The notes: generated by a model not told the origin, from the letters alone. Shown: positions 44,592 through 53,871, numbered from the stretch's first letter. The stretch is 64,000 nucleotides of DNA from Pseudomonas sp. UYIF39 (GCF_029963765.1 NZ_JALBYU010000009.1:217511-281510); one strand, 5' to 3'. Made by a program: numbers and translations.

Positions 44592-45032
44592 ATGATGATG
44601 TCACTTGGCATGTTCATTTTCAGCCTCGAAACCCTGGCTTATCAGGAACTACAGCGGCAGACAGAATGGCGTCACGGCTCGACCTCCCGTATCGGCACCA
44701 ATCCATCACGCCAATTCCTGGGCCGTGGGGAGGACTCAATCAGCATGCCTGGAATTCTTCTGCCGGCACTCGCCGGAACCCCGCTCAGCCTCGACACACT
44801 TCGCGCCATGGCCGATACAGGCAAGGCCTGGCCGTTGATTGAAGGCACTGGCAGGATCTTGGGCATATGGGTGATCGAGAGCATCAACGAGACGAAGACT
44901 CTGTTCTTCTCGGACGGCGCAGCGCGTCGGATTGAGTTCACCATCGCGCTTAAGCGGATCGATGACGGCCGCGTCGACCTGCTCGGTGCAGGCGTCAGCA
45001 CAGCCGGCAACATTCTGAGGAAAATCCTGTGA
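44592..45032 (+). CDS. U: Tail protein U
   Basis: A 146-residue protein: MFIFSLETLAYQELQRQTEW, TSRIGTNPSRQFLGRGEDSI and GRILGIWVIESINETKTLF are gpU-family motifs. gpU is part of the tail terminator/baseplate hub in P2. Its stop overlaps the D start. Confidence 0.93.
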   Translation: MMMSLGMFIFSLETLAYQELQRQTEWRHGSTSRIGTNPSRQFLGRGEDSISMPGILLPALAGTPLSLDTLRAMADTGKAWPLIEGTGRILGIWVIESINETKTLFFSDGAARRIEFTIALKRIDDGRVDLLGAGVSTAGNILRKIL

Positions 45033-46318
45033 TCGACCAGGCACTGAGCCAGATCGATGGCTATCTGAATGATGCGCAGGCCTCCATGCGGGAAGCGAAA
45101 GCCTACCCGCGCCCGATCTGCCGGCTGGAGGTCGACGGACGCGACATTACGGCGGCTATCGAAAAGCGTTTGATGAGCATCGAGTTGACCGATAACCGCG
45201 GACTCGCGGCGGACCAACTGGATGTAACGCTGTCGGATCATGATGGCCGCCTGGTCATTCCACCGAAAGGCGCAACCCTGCGCTTGTGGCTTGGCTGGAG
45301 TGATACAGGATTGGTCGACAAAGGCTCGTACACGGTCGACGAGACCGAACACAGTGGCGCGCCGGACCAGTTGAACATTCGAGCGCGCAGCGTGGACCTG
45401 AGTTCGGGACTGAAGGTCAAACGGGAACGAAGCTGGCACGACGAGACGATTGAGTCAGTCGTGCAAGCAATTGCGGGAGCCTACGGCCTTGGCCCGCTCG
45501 TCAGCGCTGCCCTGAGTGCCATCCAGGTAGTCCACCTTGATCAGGCCAATGAATCAGACGCGAACCTGCTCTCTCGCTTGGGACAAGAGCATGATGCGAT
45601 CGCCACAGTGAAGGCCGGCAGGCTGCTGTTCATGCCGATCGGCAATGCAACCAGCGCCAGCGGATTGAATCTGCCGCACATCACGCTGACCCGCCGTGAC
45701 GGCGACCAGCACCGTTTTCTGCAAGCAGATCGAGACAGTTACACAGGCGTAAGGGCGTTCTACTACGACGTCAACAGCGCCGAAAAAAAAGAAGCGGTAT
45801 CCGGCGGCGGCGAAAACATCAAGGACCTCCGGCACTCCTACACCGACCAAAAAAGCGCGCTTGTCGCTGCCCGGGCTGAGTGGAATAAGCTGCAGCGGGG
45901 AACGGCGACGCTGAGCTATTCACTGGCGCGTGGTCGTCCGGATCTAACCCCAGAACTCACCTACTCCCTGACAGGAATCAAGCAGGAAATCGCGGACATC
46001 ATCTGGCTGGGGGGCAACGTCAAACACAGTTTCACGTCGGACTCATTCACCACGAGTCTTGAGCTTGAATCGAAGTTACCGGATGGCGACGAGGTAGCGG
46101 AGCTGGCCGACGATGCCAAGGACTATTCAGGCATCGTCGCGTGGTACCGCGACAAGAAGAGCGGAAAGCAGCAAAAACTTACCGAGGGTGACCAGAGCAA
46201 GCCAAAACGGCTGACGCACCTGTACGAGAGCAAGGCTTCGGCACAGCGTGCGGTGGACAGAGAGTACAAGAGATTGCAGGCCAAGAACGGTGCTGCTACC
46301 ACAGGAACCCCGGCGTGA
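45029..46318 (+). CDS. D: Late control protein D (baseplate hub)
   Basis: A 429-residue phage late control protein (gpD/gp27-like): PRPICRLEVDGRDITAAIEK, TLSDHDGRLVIPPKGATLRL, SLARGRPDLTPELTYSL. It forms the hub that carries the V spike. Last gene of the F operon and of the late region. Confidence 0.93.
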   Translation: MIDQALSQIDGYLNDAQASMREAKAYPRPICRLEVDGRDITAAIEKRLMSIELTDNRGLAADQLDVTLSDHDGRLVIPPKGATLRLWLGWSDTGLVDKGSYTVDETEHSGAPDQLNIRARSVDLSSGLKVKRERSWHDETIESVVQAIAGAYGLGPLVSAALSAIQVVHLDQANESDANLLSRLGQEHDAIATVKAGRLLFMPIGNATSASGLNLPHITLTRRDGDQHRFLQADRDSYTGVRAFYYDVNSAEKKEAVSGGGENIKDLRHSYTDQKSALVAARAEWNKLQRGTATLSYSLARGRPDLTPELTYSLTGIKQEIADIIWLGGNVKHSFTSDSFTTSLELESKLPDGDEVAELADDAKDYSGIVAWYRDKKSGKQQKLTEGDQSKPKRLTHLYESKASAQRAVDREYKRLQAKNGAATTGTPA

Positions 46319-46348
46319 TCAGCCGGGGCGCGGGACATTGGCCAGGAG

Positions 46349-46522
46349 TTACTCCGTATCGGCCATCATCTCCGCCAAGCGTCGTAGATGGCTCTGGTCC
46401 GTTTCCGACATTTTTCGGTACATGCCAAGCAAAATGCACTCCAGCTGCGTCAGCTGAGGTGCGGAACACTCCCTGTCCCGAACGTCCTGTTCAAGTTGCT
46501 CCAAAACGCCTCGATCCAACAT
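46349..46522 (-). CDS. Small acidic protein downstream of the repressor (57 aa)
   Basis: Leftward frame from ATG 46520-46522 with AAGGAG about eight bases upstream. The product begins MLDRGVLEQLEQDVRDRE and ends LRRLAEMMADTE; it is helical and charged, with no known family. It lies 105 bases after the repressor stop on the same strand, so it may be co-transcribed in the lysogen. Confidence 0.6.
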   Translation of the reverse strand: MLDRGVLEQLEQDVRDRECSAPQLTQLECILLGMYRKMSETDQSHLRRLAEMMADTE

Positions 46523-46626
46523 GCTCAATACTCCTTAAAGCCGCAGAGCATCGGCGAAATCGAGATTTTCTGAAGCACCAGGTGAGCACTATTTCGCATG
46601 GTAGCGCTAGATCGAGTGATGCAATT

Positions 46627-47013
46627 TCACTCCAGAGGAAGCGTGCCCTGCGACTCTTTCGCTGCCATTTCGGCGAGGCCAGTAGCGATCCGATGCACCA
46701 CAACTTGATCACCAGGACTCAGCGAACGAAAACAGTTAAGCACTTCGTTTTCGATAGTGGTCTGCGTTCCCGCTGTCGTATCCCTCCGACCGAAAAGCAC
46801 ATACAACACGTCCACGCCGATCTTCGAGATCGCCAACAGATAAGCCGTGTCCGGCCTCTGTCGGTCATTCTCGTAATTGCCTTGGGAGTTACGTTTCACA
46901 CCGCCTATATCAGCGAAATCGTTCTGATTAATTCCAAGCCGGTCGCGCTCTTCCCGGAGCCTCTCGCCCAAAGTTTTTTCCAAGGATTCTCCAGACGCAC
47001 AAATTTTTGGCAT
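46627..47013 (-). CDS. Prophage repressor (XRE-type HTH, C/CI role)
   Basis: A 128-residue product from ATG 47011-47013; the frame upstream runs into the operator region. The HTH occupies residues about 14-68 (LREERDRLGINQNDFADIGG, NYENDRQRPDTAYLLAISKI). It has no LexA-like autocleavage Ser/Lys region, so induction is unlikely to be direct RecA cleavage; the antirepressor at 20683 could instead supply inactivation. Divergent from the Cro-like gene at 47078. Confidence 0.85.
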   Translation of the reverse strand: MPKICASGESLEKTLGERLREERDRLGINQNDFADIGGVKRNSQGNYENDRQRPDTAYLLAISKIGVDVLYVLFGRRDTTAGTQTTIENEVLNCFRSLSPGDQVVVHRIATGLAEMAAKESQGTLPLE

Positions 47014-47020
47014 GCACCGC

Positions 47021-47048
47021 TTTACACAGCCAAAGTTTTGGGCATAAT
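47021..47048 (+). promoter_or_regulatory. Early promoter in the repressor/Cro intergenic region
   Basis: TTTACA (47021-47026) and CATAAT (47043-47048) with a 16-base spacer point toward the Cro-like gene at 47078. The repressor start is only 8 bases to the left, so repressor binding here would shut early transcription. Confidence 0.5.
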
Positions 47049-47077
47049 GATGGCACATACAACACGATTGAACACAC

Positions 47078-47287
47078 ATGAACACTATGCCCGTCCTCCT
47101 TACAGCCGAGCAAGCCCGCGCAGACCTTGACCGCAACGGGATCACCATTGCTCAGTTCTGTCGGCAACATGACTTGAACAAAAATTTGGTCAGCGATTTG
47201 TTGAACGGTCGCAAGAAGGGCGTACGAGGTGAAGCCCGACGAGCAGCTGTACTCCTGGGAATCAAAGACGGCGTGATATCAAAATAA
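47078..47287 (+). CDS. Cro-like DNA-binding protein
   Basis: A 69-residue HTH protein: ARADLDRNGITIAQFCRQHD, NKNLVSDLLNGRKKGVRGEA. First gene of the early rightward operon, divergent from the repressor. It probably represses the repressor promoter. Confidence 0.8.
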   Translation: MNTMPVLLTAEQARADLDRNGITIAQFCRQHDLNKNLVSDLLNGRKKGVRGEARRAAVLLGIKDGVISK

Positions 47288-47316
47288 TTGCAGCGGCCCC
47301 GGCGAGAAACCAGAAA

Positions 47317-47802
47317 ATGAAACGCATCGTTCTAGAAACCCGTAGGCAAGTCGTTAGCGCCGTTATCTGTGCGTACCCAGGCGGTCGTGATTGCGCAGCT
47401 CCGCGTCTAGGGATGTCGGTCAAAAAGTTCGACAACCACGCCTATGAAAACGCTGGCAGCCGCCCACTGACTGATGAGCAGATCTGCCTTCTGGAGTTAC
47501 AAACCGGCACCACTCACCTCCCCGACTTCGTCTGCAATCTGTACGGCGGCGTGTTTGTCCCAGTAGCCGAGGCTGGGCAGCTCGACAACCTCGACCTGTA
47601 CGCCCGCTCGATCAATACCGCAGTCAAGCGTGGGTTGGTCGACGCCATCATTGGCAAAGCACTTCAAGACGGCGTCATTCAGGACGACGAGGTGCAGGCC
47701 ATTCTCGTAGCGCACCGTGCACACGTTGCAGCCAGGCATGAAGAGATCACTGCGGTGATCGTTCTGCACCGGGAAAACCCGGGCAGCGAAGATTCGAAGT
47801 AG
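47317..47802 (+). CDS. Phage regulatory protein, CII/YmfL type
   Basis: A 161-residue regulator: PGGRDCAAPRLGMSVKKFDN and ENAGSRPLTDEQICLLELQT match the CII-family proteins of P2/Mu-like prophages. The second half is helical (QVEV-type tail). It likely influences the lysis/lysogeny choice. Confidence 0.82.
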   Translation: MKRIVLETRRQVVSAVICAYPGGRDCAAPRLGMSVKKFDNHAYENAGSRPLTDEQICLLELQTGTTHLPDFVCNLYGGVFVPVAEAGQLDNLDLYARSINTAVKRGLVDAIIGKALQDGVIQDDEVQAILVAHRAHVAARHEEITAVIVLHRENPGSEDSK

Positions 47803-47866
47803 GCGCGGGAAGCGTCGTCATTTCTCGGCATTAGCCGAAGGCCGCGACTAGCGGCGGGGAGAAAAA

Positions 47867-48148
47867 GTGAGCACTTACAAGCTGGTATGTCCGCACTGCC
47901 AGGAGCGAATGCGCATCCGAACCAGTGAAGGCACGCATATCTTTTTGCGTATTGCCTACCTGCAATGCATTAACGAGGCCTGCGGCTGGTCAGTTCGAGC
48001 TCAGTTCGAAATGACTCACGAAATGAGTCCCTCCGGTATGCCAAACCCATCGGTTTCCTTGCCGGTTGCGCCGGTGGCGATTCGGCGGCACGCGATGAAG
48101 AAGGAAGGCGAGCAACAGATGGACCTACTTGGACTGGAGACGGCCTGA
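47867..48148 (+). CDS. ogr: Ogr/Delta-type zinc-finger late activator
   Basis: A 93-residue protein starting at GTG 47867. Zinc site C8-P-H-C (LVCPHCQERMRIRTSE) followed by C-x4-C (LQCINEACGWSV): the Ogr/Delta finger. In P2 Ogr activates late promoters carrying TGT...ACA dyads; three such dyads are present in this prophage. P2 places ogr after D; here it lies in the early operon. Confidence 0.88.
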   Translation: MSTYKLVCPHCQERMRIRTSEGTHIFLRIAYLQCINEACGWSVRAQFEMTHEMSPSGMPNPSVSLPVAPVAIRRHAMKKEGEQQMDLLGLETA

Positions 48149-48501
48149 TGAACATGACGATCACCGCGCAGAACCCCGAAAGCGAATACCGCGTCGCCAT
48201 GCAGAGCGCCGCGCTTTGCTACATGCAACGCCACCAGGCTGAACACCTGGGAAATGACCAGCAGCTCTTCAACCGCACCGTCAATTACCTGCAGGCGACA
48301 CTGGAAGTGCCCGTCTACCTTGCCGAAACACTGACGGGCTTGGCATACGGCGAATTGCTTTCCGGCGGTGGCCAGCGCCACCTCGACCTGAAGGGCAGTA
48401 GCGCATCCGTAGCGGTACTCACCGATCCAACCAGTGGCAAGTCCTTCGCCATTCCCGTCGCTTTGATTTTTAAACATCTGGTCGACGCTACCGAGCCTTA
48501 G
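48148..48501 (+). CDS. Hypothetical early protein (117 aa)
   Basis: Overlaps the Ogr stop by one base. A soluble mixed alpha/beta protein (LFNRTVNYLQATLEVPVYLA, SVAVLTDPTSGKSFAIPVAL). No recognised family. Early-operon position suggests a replication or regulatory accessory role. Confidence 0.65.
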   Translation: MNMTITAQNPESEYRVAMQSAALCYMQRHQAEHLGNDQQLFNRTVNYLQATLEVPVYLAETLTGLAYGELLSGGGQRHLDLKGSSASVAVLTDPTSGKSFAIPVALIFKHLVDATEP

Positions 48502-48586
48502 CCAACAGCCCCTTTCAACAGACCGAATAGCACCACCTTTCGCGAGTGGGTTTGGGCAAGTTGCGCCCGAAATCAGGGAAAAAGCC

Positions 48587-48820
48587 ATGAACACAGCACT
48601 TTCCATCCGGATGGACCTTAGCAAAAACCTCGCTGAAGCCCTGCATCAGGAGATGCGTGAGCGCCTTCGGATGGGCATTCAGGAGCATTGGTATTCGGAC
48701 GAGTTCCGACGCGTTCCTGATGGCTTGCGGACTAGCGCAATCCTGTCTGCCTACCCCGCCTTGGCGGCTCAAAAAACAACTCTCGGCGCCCTTCAGGTCG
48801 CCATCAGAAAGCAGGCGTGA
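48587..48820 (+). CDS. Hypothetical early protein (77 aa)
   Basis: A helical protein (SKNLAEALHQEMRERLRMGI, ALAAQKTTLGALQVAIRKQA). No family recognised. The start has GGGAAAAAG upstream; the stop overlaps the primase GTG start. Confidence 0.6.
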   Translation: MNTALSIRMDLSKNLAEALHQEMRERLRMGIQEHWYSDEFRRVPDGLRTSAILSAYPALAAQKTTLGALQVAIRKQA

Positions 48821-51627
48821 AGATGGAACAGCAAATCCGGGGTGACGTACTGACCCGACTCGAATTCGACTATGGCCTGCGGCACCGCACAGGCACCGAC
48901 TTTATGCGCGGTGGCACCTGCCCTGCCTGTAACAAGAAGGAACTGTATTCCAGCTTCATTAATCCGTGGTTCATCAAGTGCGGCCGCGAGAGCAAGTGCG
49001 GTCAGCAGTGGCATGTCAAAGAGCTGTATGCCGACCTGTTTGACGATTGGAGCAAACGTGCCCCGTCCACCAACGAGGACCCTATTGCCACAGCGCGTGC
49101 CTACCTCGAGTTTGCCAGGGGCTTTCGCTTCGATCTGGTGCAAGGGACATTCACCCAGGAACAGTTCTACGATCCGGATCTTGGGATCGGCTCCGCCACC
49201 GTGCGCTTTCCCCTTCCGAACGGTAGCTACTGGGAGAGGCTCATTGATAAGCCACAGCGCTTTGGCAAGAAGAAAGCTCGGTTCACAAAGGGCGGCGGTG
49301 CCAAGGGGCACTGGTGGTGCCACCCACGTGTAAGCCTGTCAGACACGAAAGAAATCTGGATTGTGGAGGGCGTTTTCGATGCCATTTCCTTGATCCATTG
49401 CGACATCGATGCCGTCGCTGCAATGTCCTCAAACCAGTTTCCTGAACAGTCCTTGCGTGCGCTGGCCACCGAACGGGCCGGCGATCTGCCGAAGCTCGTC
49501 TGGGCTCTGGATAACGAACCAGGTGCACACCGCTACACCCGTAAATGGGTGGCCATGGCCCGTACCATGGGTTTTATCTGTGAAGCGGCCCAGATCCCTC
49601 AGCGCGATGCCCGCAAATTGGACTGGAACGACCTCCACCAGCGGTGGGGTTTCATCGATGACCTGGACGCACGTCGCCGGCGCATCGATGCAGATCTGGA
49701 GGAAACCAGGCACCACGGCGCACTGCTGATCGCAGAGAGCGCGTCCGAGAAAGCGATGCTCATGTACACCTGGCGCGAGCGCGAAGAATTCCACTTCGGC
49801 TTCGACTCCCGGCTGTACTGGTGGAAGCTGGACATCAGCAAGTTCAATAACGCCATGCAGGCACTGGAGACCAGCGACAACCATGAAGAGCAACTGCTGA
49901 ACGAGAAGGCAATGCGGGAGAAAGCGCTGCGCATGTCGGGCTGCGTGGTCGAGATCGCCAACTGCTACCCCCAGGCGCTGTACTTCCAGCGCAATGAAAT
50001 CACCGACGAGTCCTGGTACTTCTTCCGTGTTGATTTTCCGCACGACGGTGGTTCGGTAAAAAACACCTTCACCGGTGGCCAGGTAGCCGCTGCGAGCGAA
50101 TTTAAAAAGCGTCTGCTCGGCATGGCCGCCGGCGCAGTGTTCACCGGCAGTGGCCAGCAGCTCGACAAGATCATGAAGGACCAGCTGTTCGCGATCAAAA
50201 CGGTTCAGACGATCGACTTCGTCGGGTACAGCAAGGAATACGGTTGCTACGTATATGGCGACGTGGCTATCAAGGATGGCCAGGTGGTCGACGTCAACGA
50301 CGAGGAGTTTTTTGAGTTCGGCAAGCTGCGTCTGAAAACCCTGCAACGCGCGGTACCGGTGCGAATTCAACGCGACCCGAAGGAATACAGCGACGAATGG
50401 GCGAAATTGTTGTGGACATGCTTCGGCGCCCAGGGCGTTGTCGCGCTGACCTTCTGGTTCGGCTCGCTGTTCGCCGAGCAGATCCGCGCTCGATACCAAT
50501 CGTTTCCATTCCTCGAAGCCACCGGCGAGGCCGGGGCCGGCAAAACCACACTTCTGAACCTGCTGTGGAAACTGCTGGGCCGCGCCGGCTACGAAGGGTT
50601 TGACCCTTCAAAATCTACCAAAGCTGGCCGCAGCCGCTTGATGGGGCAAGTGTCCGGGATGCCGGTGGTGCTGCTGGAGTCCGATCGGAGCGGCGACGAC
50701 AAGTCCCACGCAAAAAATTTCGAATGGGACGAGCTAAAGGACTACTTCGGCGGCGGCACCCTGGCGACAAAGGGCGTTAAAACCGCCGGTAACGAAACCT
50801 ACGAGCCGCCCTTCCGAGGCACTATCGCGATCAGCCAGAACGCGCCTGTGATTGCTTCCGAGGCCATCATGACGCGGATTGTGAAACTGCATTTCGTGCG
50901 GCCGAACGTGACGCCAGAAAGCCGAACTGCGGCTGACCGGCTGACGGCCCTGGACGGCAACCAGCTCAGCCACTTCCTGCTGCAAGCGGTGAAGCGTGAA
51001 ACCGATGTCATGTCCACGCTCGCCGACAAAATCCCCGCACACGAAGCGCGTTTGCGCCGGCTGCACACCCACTGCATCAGCTGCGACACCGAGTACCCGG
51101 CCAACAACGACAAGGCCGCATGCCAAAACTGCGGGAATCAGCTGCGAGGCTATATCCGAGTTGAGCGGATTGTTAAAAACCATGCCCAACTGCTCGGCCT
51201 GCTGGACTGCATCCGCTCGCTCGTACCCCTGAGCGATTCCCATATCAGTACCTCCCAGCGTTGCATCATTTCAATGGCGATCGAGCGCCAAAGCTCGATC
51301 AGCGCTGACCACCCTGTCGTCGCTGAATTCTGGGAAGTCTACGACTACCTCCAAGGCCTCGACGCCGATGGGCCGGTGGTCAACCACAGCAAAAAAGACA
51401 ACGTCATCGCCATCAACCTAAACGAGTTCGTCGAGCGAGCCGCAGAACACCGGCAGAAGCTGGCCGACGTCAGCGAACTGCGCGATCGCCTCAAAGAATC
51501 GCGGTGCCGAAAATTCCTGGAATCGAACAAAGCGGTCGACAGCGCAGTGCGTGCTTATCAGGCCACGCGAAATAACAACACGATCACCAAGTCACCAACT
51601 GTCAAGTGCTGGATGTTTCAGGCGTAG
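48817..51627 (+). CDS. Phage primase/helicase (Toprim plus DUF927-like ATPase)
   Basis: A 936-residue replication protein starting at GTG 48817 (ATG 48823 possible). N-terminal zinc ribbon: CPACNKKELY ... CGRESKCG (residues about 32-65). Toprim-like segment IWIVEGVFDAISLIHCDIDA and LVWALDNEPGAHRYTRKW (residues 180-250). Helicase core with Walker A GEAGAGKTTLL (about 570-580) and ESDRSGDD. A second CISC...CQNC zinc knuckle lies near residue 755. It primes and unwinds phage DNA in place of the P2 A/B system. Confidence 0.88.
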   Translation: MKMEQQIRGDVLTRLEFDYGLRHRTGTDFMRGGTCPACNKKELYSSFINPWFIKCGRESKCGQQWHVKELYADLFDDWSKRAPSTNEDPIATARAYLEFARGFRFDLVQGTFTQEQFYDPDLGIGSATVRFPLPNGSYWERLIDKPQRFGKKKARFTKGGGAKGHWWCHPRVSLSDTKEIWIVEGVFDAISLIHCDIDAVAAMSSNQFPEQSLRALATERAGDLPKLVWALDNEPGAHRYTRKWVAMARTMGFICEAAQIPQRDARKLDWNDLHQRWGFIDDLDARRRRIDADLEETRHHGALLIAESASEKAMLMYTWREREEFHFGFDSRLYWWKLDISKFNNAMQALETSDNHEEQLLNEKAMREKALRMSGCVVEIANCYPQALYFQRNEITDESWYFFRVDFPHDGGSVKNTFTGGQVAAASEFKKRLLGMAAGAVFTGSGQQLDKIMKDQLFAIKTVQTIDFVGYSKEYGCYVYGDVAIKDGQVVDVNDEEFFEFGKLRLKTLQRAVPVRIQRDPKEYSDEWAKLLWTCFGAQGVVALTFWFGSLFAEQIRARYQSFPFLEATGEAGAGKTTLLNLLWKLLGRAGYEGFDPSKSTKAGRSRLMGQVSGMPVVLLESDRSGDDKSHAKNFEWDELKDYFGGGTLATKGVKTAGNETYEPPFRGTIAISQNAPVIASEAIMTRIVKLHFVRPNVTPESRTAADRLTALDGNQLSHFLLQAVKRETDVMSTLADKIPAHEARLRRLHTHCISCDTEYPANNDKAACQNCGNQLRGYIRVERIVKNHAQLLGLLDCIRSLVPLSDSHISTSQRCIISMAIERQSSISADHPVVAEFWEVYDYLQGLDADGPVVNHSKKDNVIAINLNEFVERAAEHRQKLADVSELRDRLKESRCRKFLESNKAVDSAVRAYQATRNNNTITKSPTVKCWMFQA

Positions 51628-51667
51628 GGCTGCAACCCACGTCGAACAGCCCTGAAAGGAGAGAACC

Positions 51668-51976
51668 ATGCAGATTCAAGTCGTTGCCGGCACTGATTGT
51701 AGTGATGCGAAAAGCCTGCAGGACCGCGTCGCTCAGTTGCTCAGTGAGCTGGGAAACGATCACCGCAAAACCGTGCAGGCCGAGGCCTACGGCGCCAACG
51801 GTCTGGTCGACATTTTGGAGGTACGGGCCACGGACGGTCAGCGCGAGATCCTGGTGCTGAATTGTTCAAGGCAACAGATCCAGGCGGTTTTGGACTGGCA
51901 GTCATGCACCGAAGACACGAACGAATTTGAAGACCTGGTGCTGCACCTGGTGCGACTGCCAGACAGCAACCTGTAA
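51668..51976 (+). CDS. Hypothetical protein (102 aa)
   Basis: ATG follows AAGGAGAG. A small alpha/beta protein (RVAQLLSELGNDHRKTVQAE, REILVLNCSRQQIQAVLDWQ). No family recognised. It lies in the early operon after the primase. Confidence 0.65.
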   Translation: MQIQVVAGTDCSDAKSLQDRVAQLLSELGNDHRKTVQAEAYGANGLVDILEVRATDGQREILVLNCSRQQIQAVLDWQSCTEDTNEFEDLVLHLVRLPDSNL

Positions 51977-52012
51977 CGCCGGCTGCAACCGGCATTTTTG
52001 AAGGAGAGAACC

Positions 52013-52150
52013 ATGCGCAACACAGAGCAGCTTGAACAGACGGAACGCGGGGCCCTGCTTGGGCAACTGATCGGCGCGGTCGTGACGGTGGCGTTAATCG
52101 CCATTGTCGCGGTCCAGGTGCCAGATCTGATGATTTGGATCCTTAGCTAA
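52013..52150 (+). CDS. Small single-span membrane protein (45 aa)
   Basis: ATG 52013 has AAGGAG eight bases upstream. The product opens MRNTEQLEQTERGALL, then one membrane span (LIGAVVTVALIAIVAVQV) and a short tail. Tiny membrane proteins in this position may alter host envelope or exclusion functions; nothing specific can be said. Confidence 0.6.
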   Translation: MRNTEQLEQTERGALLGQLIGAVVTVALIAIVAVQVPDLMIWILS

Positions 52151-52305
52151 GGATCCGCAAAGAGTTGGTGCCACGGGGCTGCAACCCCATGGCAAGGGGC
52201 ATCTCTCCACAACACCAATAGAACCTAAGCCCATAACTTCTAATAACACCAGCCCCGGCGCAGAGCCTACACTCCCGGGGCGCTCCATATGATAGAGGGC
52301 AAACC

Positions 52306-52518
52306 ATGAACTCCCGATCGGACAACGTCCTGGTGTTCGCAGACCTTCAGCGCGTCACCGGCTACCAACGCCGTTCCGATGTCGAAAGGTCGCTTATCGA
52401 GCAGGGCATCCGGATGTTCCGGGGGCGTACAGGCCCGTGGACTACATTGGAACTCATCAACCAAGCGGCGGGAGTGAAGCCAACCGCTACAGAGCGATAC
52501 GACGCCGATATCCTATGA
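52306..52518 (+). CDS. DUF4224-type protein (integrase partner)
   Basis: A 70-residue protein: LVFADLQRVTGYQRRSDVER, LIEQGIRMFRGRTGPWTTLE. DUF4224 proteins occur almost always directly before phage integrases and may act as excision or recombination directionality factors. Overlaps the integrase start by four bases. Confidence 0.8.
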   Translation: MNSRSDNVLVFADLQRVTGYQRRSDVERSLIEQGIRMFRGRTGPWTTLELINQAAGVKPTATERYDADIL

Positions 52519-53663
52519 GGAAAGCAAGGAAGCGGAAGCATAATCCGCACATTCCCTCCCATATTGACCAGGCCGCACTCCCAGCGGCCGTTTACTTTGA
52601 CCAGCGGAATGCCGGGGTCTGGTACACACTTCATTACGACGAAACGGGCAAGCAACGACGCCGAAATATTGCCCCGGCAGACGTCACTCTGGCGGAACTG
52701 CACCAAATCATGGAAGAAAGCTCCGGCGTCGATCGGGGCACCCTGCGCTTCGTCTGTCAGCAGTTTCACGACAGCGATCGCTATAAAAAGCTGAGTCCGA
52801 AGACCCACGACGACTACTGCTACTCCCGCGATGTCCTGCTCAATATCCCCACCAAACTTGGCAAGCCGTTGGGCGACCTGACCGTGAAGAAATTCACCTC
52901 TGCACTTGTTCAGCGGATCGTGGATCGTCTGGCTGACGAGGGAACGCCATCAAAAGCGGCGCATGCGTTGCGGTACCTGCGCCGGGTACTGCAATGGGGC
53001 CGTAACCGTGGCTTTCTGGACATCAACCCCGCCCAGGGCATCGAAGCGCCTATCGAGCGGAAACAACGCCGTCTTCCTGGCCACAAGGTCATGAATGATT
53101 TACTCGACCGTGCTCAGGCGTTTGGCCGACTTGCCAGGAACGAAAAGGGTGGTTGCCCTGAGTACCTTTGCTACGTGATGGAGATATCCTACCTCTGCCG
53201 TCTACGCGGCATCGAAACCATCACACTCACCGACGCGCATGAACTGGATGAAGGTGTGATGACGAATCGGCGAAAAGGTAGTCGGGATAACATCGTCCGG
53301 TGGACACCCAGGCTTCGTGCTGCATGGGAGGGAGCGAAGGCGTATCGCACTAAGATGTGGGACCGCAACACCACTGCTATTCCTATCCGGGCCGACCGGC
53401 GCTACATCATTGTGGCGAGCCACGGCGGCGCGTTGCGCAAGACTAGTTTGGATACTGCATGGCAACGCTTTATCAAATCAGCGATCGAGGACGGCACCAT
53501 GACCGCCGAACAGCGATTCGGCCTTCACGATCTCAAGCGCCAGGGAATTACAGACACCGTCGGCAATCGCGCAGACAAACAGGAGGCCAGCGGCCACCGA
53601 GACGGGGCCATGATGGACGTCTACGACCTCAGCTTACCGATCGTTAACCCGTCAGCTGATTGA
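52515..53663 (+). CDS. int: Tyrosine recombinase / phage integrase
   Basis: A 382-residue product from ATG 52515. Core-binding SAM-like domain at residues 85-180; catalytic domain with Arg in LCRLRGIETITLTDAHEL, HDLKRQGITDT, SGHRDGAMMDVYD with the nucleophilic Tyr in MMDVYD. Lies 112 bases from attR, as usual for a phage integrase. Recombines at tRNA-Thr(UGU). Confidence 0.92.
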   Translation: MRKARKRKHNPHIPSHIDQAALPAAVYFDQRNAGVWYTLHYDETGKQRRRNIAPADVTLAELHQIMEESSGVDRGTLRFVCQQFHDSDRYKKLSPKTHDDYCYSRDVLLNIPTKLGKPLGDLTVKKFTSALVQRIVDRLADEGTPSKAAHALRYLRRVLQWGRNRGFLDINPAQGIEAPIERKQRRLPGHKVMNDLLDRAQAFGRLARNEKGGCPEYLCYVMEISYLCRLRGIETITLTDAHELDEGVMTNRRKGSRDNIVRWTPRLRAAWEGAKAYRTKMWDRNTTAIPIRADRRYIIVASHGGALRKTSLDTAWQRFIKSAIEDGTMTAEQRFGLHDLKRQGITDTVGNRADKQEASGHRDGAMMDVYDLSLPIVNPSAD

Positions 53664-53671
53664 GCAAACCC

Positions 53672-53734
53672 CACGTAAGAAAGACTCAACAAGCCCTGTA
53701 TATGCGGGGCTTTTTTACGCCTGCACGTAATAAG
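53672..53734 (+). promoter_or_regulatory. Candidate integrase arm-type sites, right arm
   Basis: CACGTAAG (53672-53679) and CACGTAATAAG (53724-53734) flank the int terminator; the latter is identical to a left-arm site at 18014-18024. Confidence 0.55.
53690..53716 (+). terminator. Terminator after int
   Basis: AAGCCC-TGTATATGC-GGGGCTT followed by TTTT, 27 bases after the integrase stop. Confidence 0.75.
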
Positions 53735-53775
53735 AAAACCCATAAGTAGCTGATTTTGCTATTTAAAGCAGCTTC

Positions 53776-53822
53776 CTTGTAATCAGTAGGTCCCGGGTTC
53801 GACTCCTGGTGCCGGCACCATA
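53776..53822 (+). repeat. attR of the P2-like prophage (displaced tRNA-Thr 3' end)
   Basis: 47 bp identical to attL at 17910-17956: the anticodon loop to 3' end of tRNA-Thr. The 5' half of the tRNA is absent here, so this is the displaced original 3' end. Confidence 0.93.
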
Positions 53823-53871
53823 CAAAACAAAGCCCTCGTAGAAATACGAGGGCTTTGTTGTTTCTGGGTTT
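53816..53871. repeat. Left copy of 56-bp direct repeat flanking the accessory island
   Basis: CACCA plus the downstream hairpin (stem 53826-53840 with 53845-53859, GAAA loop) up to GGGTTT is identical to 61290-61345. It overlaps attR by seven bases. Confidence 0.9.
53826..53859. terminator. Perfect 15-bp hairpin, original tRNA-Thr terminator
   Basis: AACAAAGCCCTCGTA / TACGAGGGCTTTGTT with a GAAA loop, followed by TGTTTCT. It would terminate either strand; the second copy sits after the SDR gene at 61300-61333. Confidence 0.8.
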
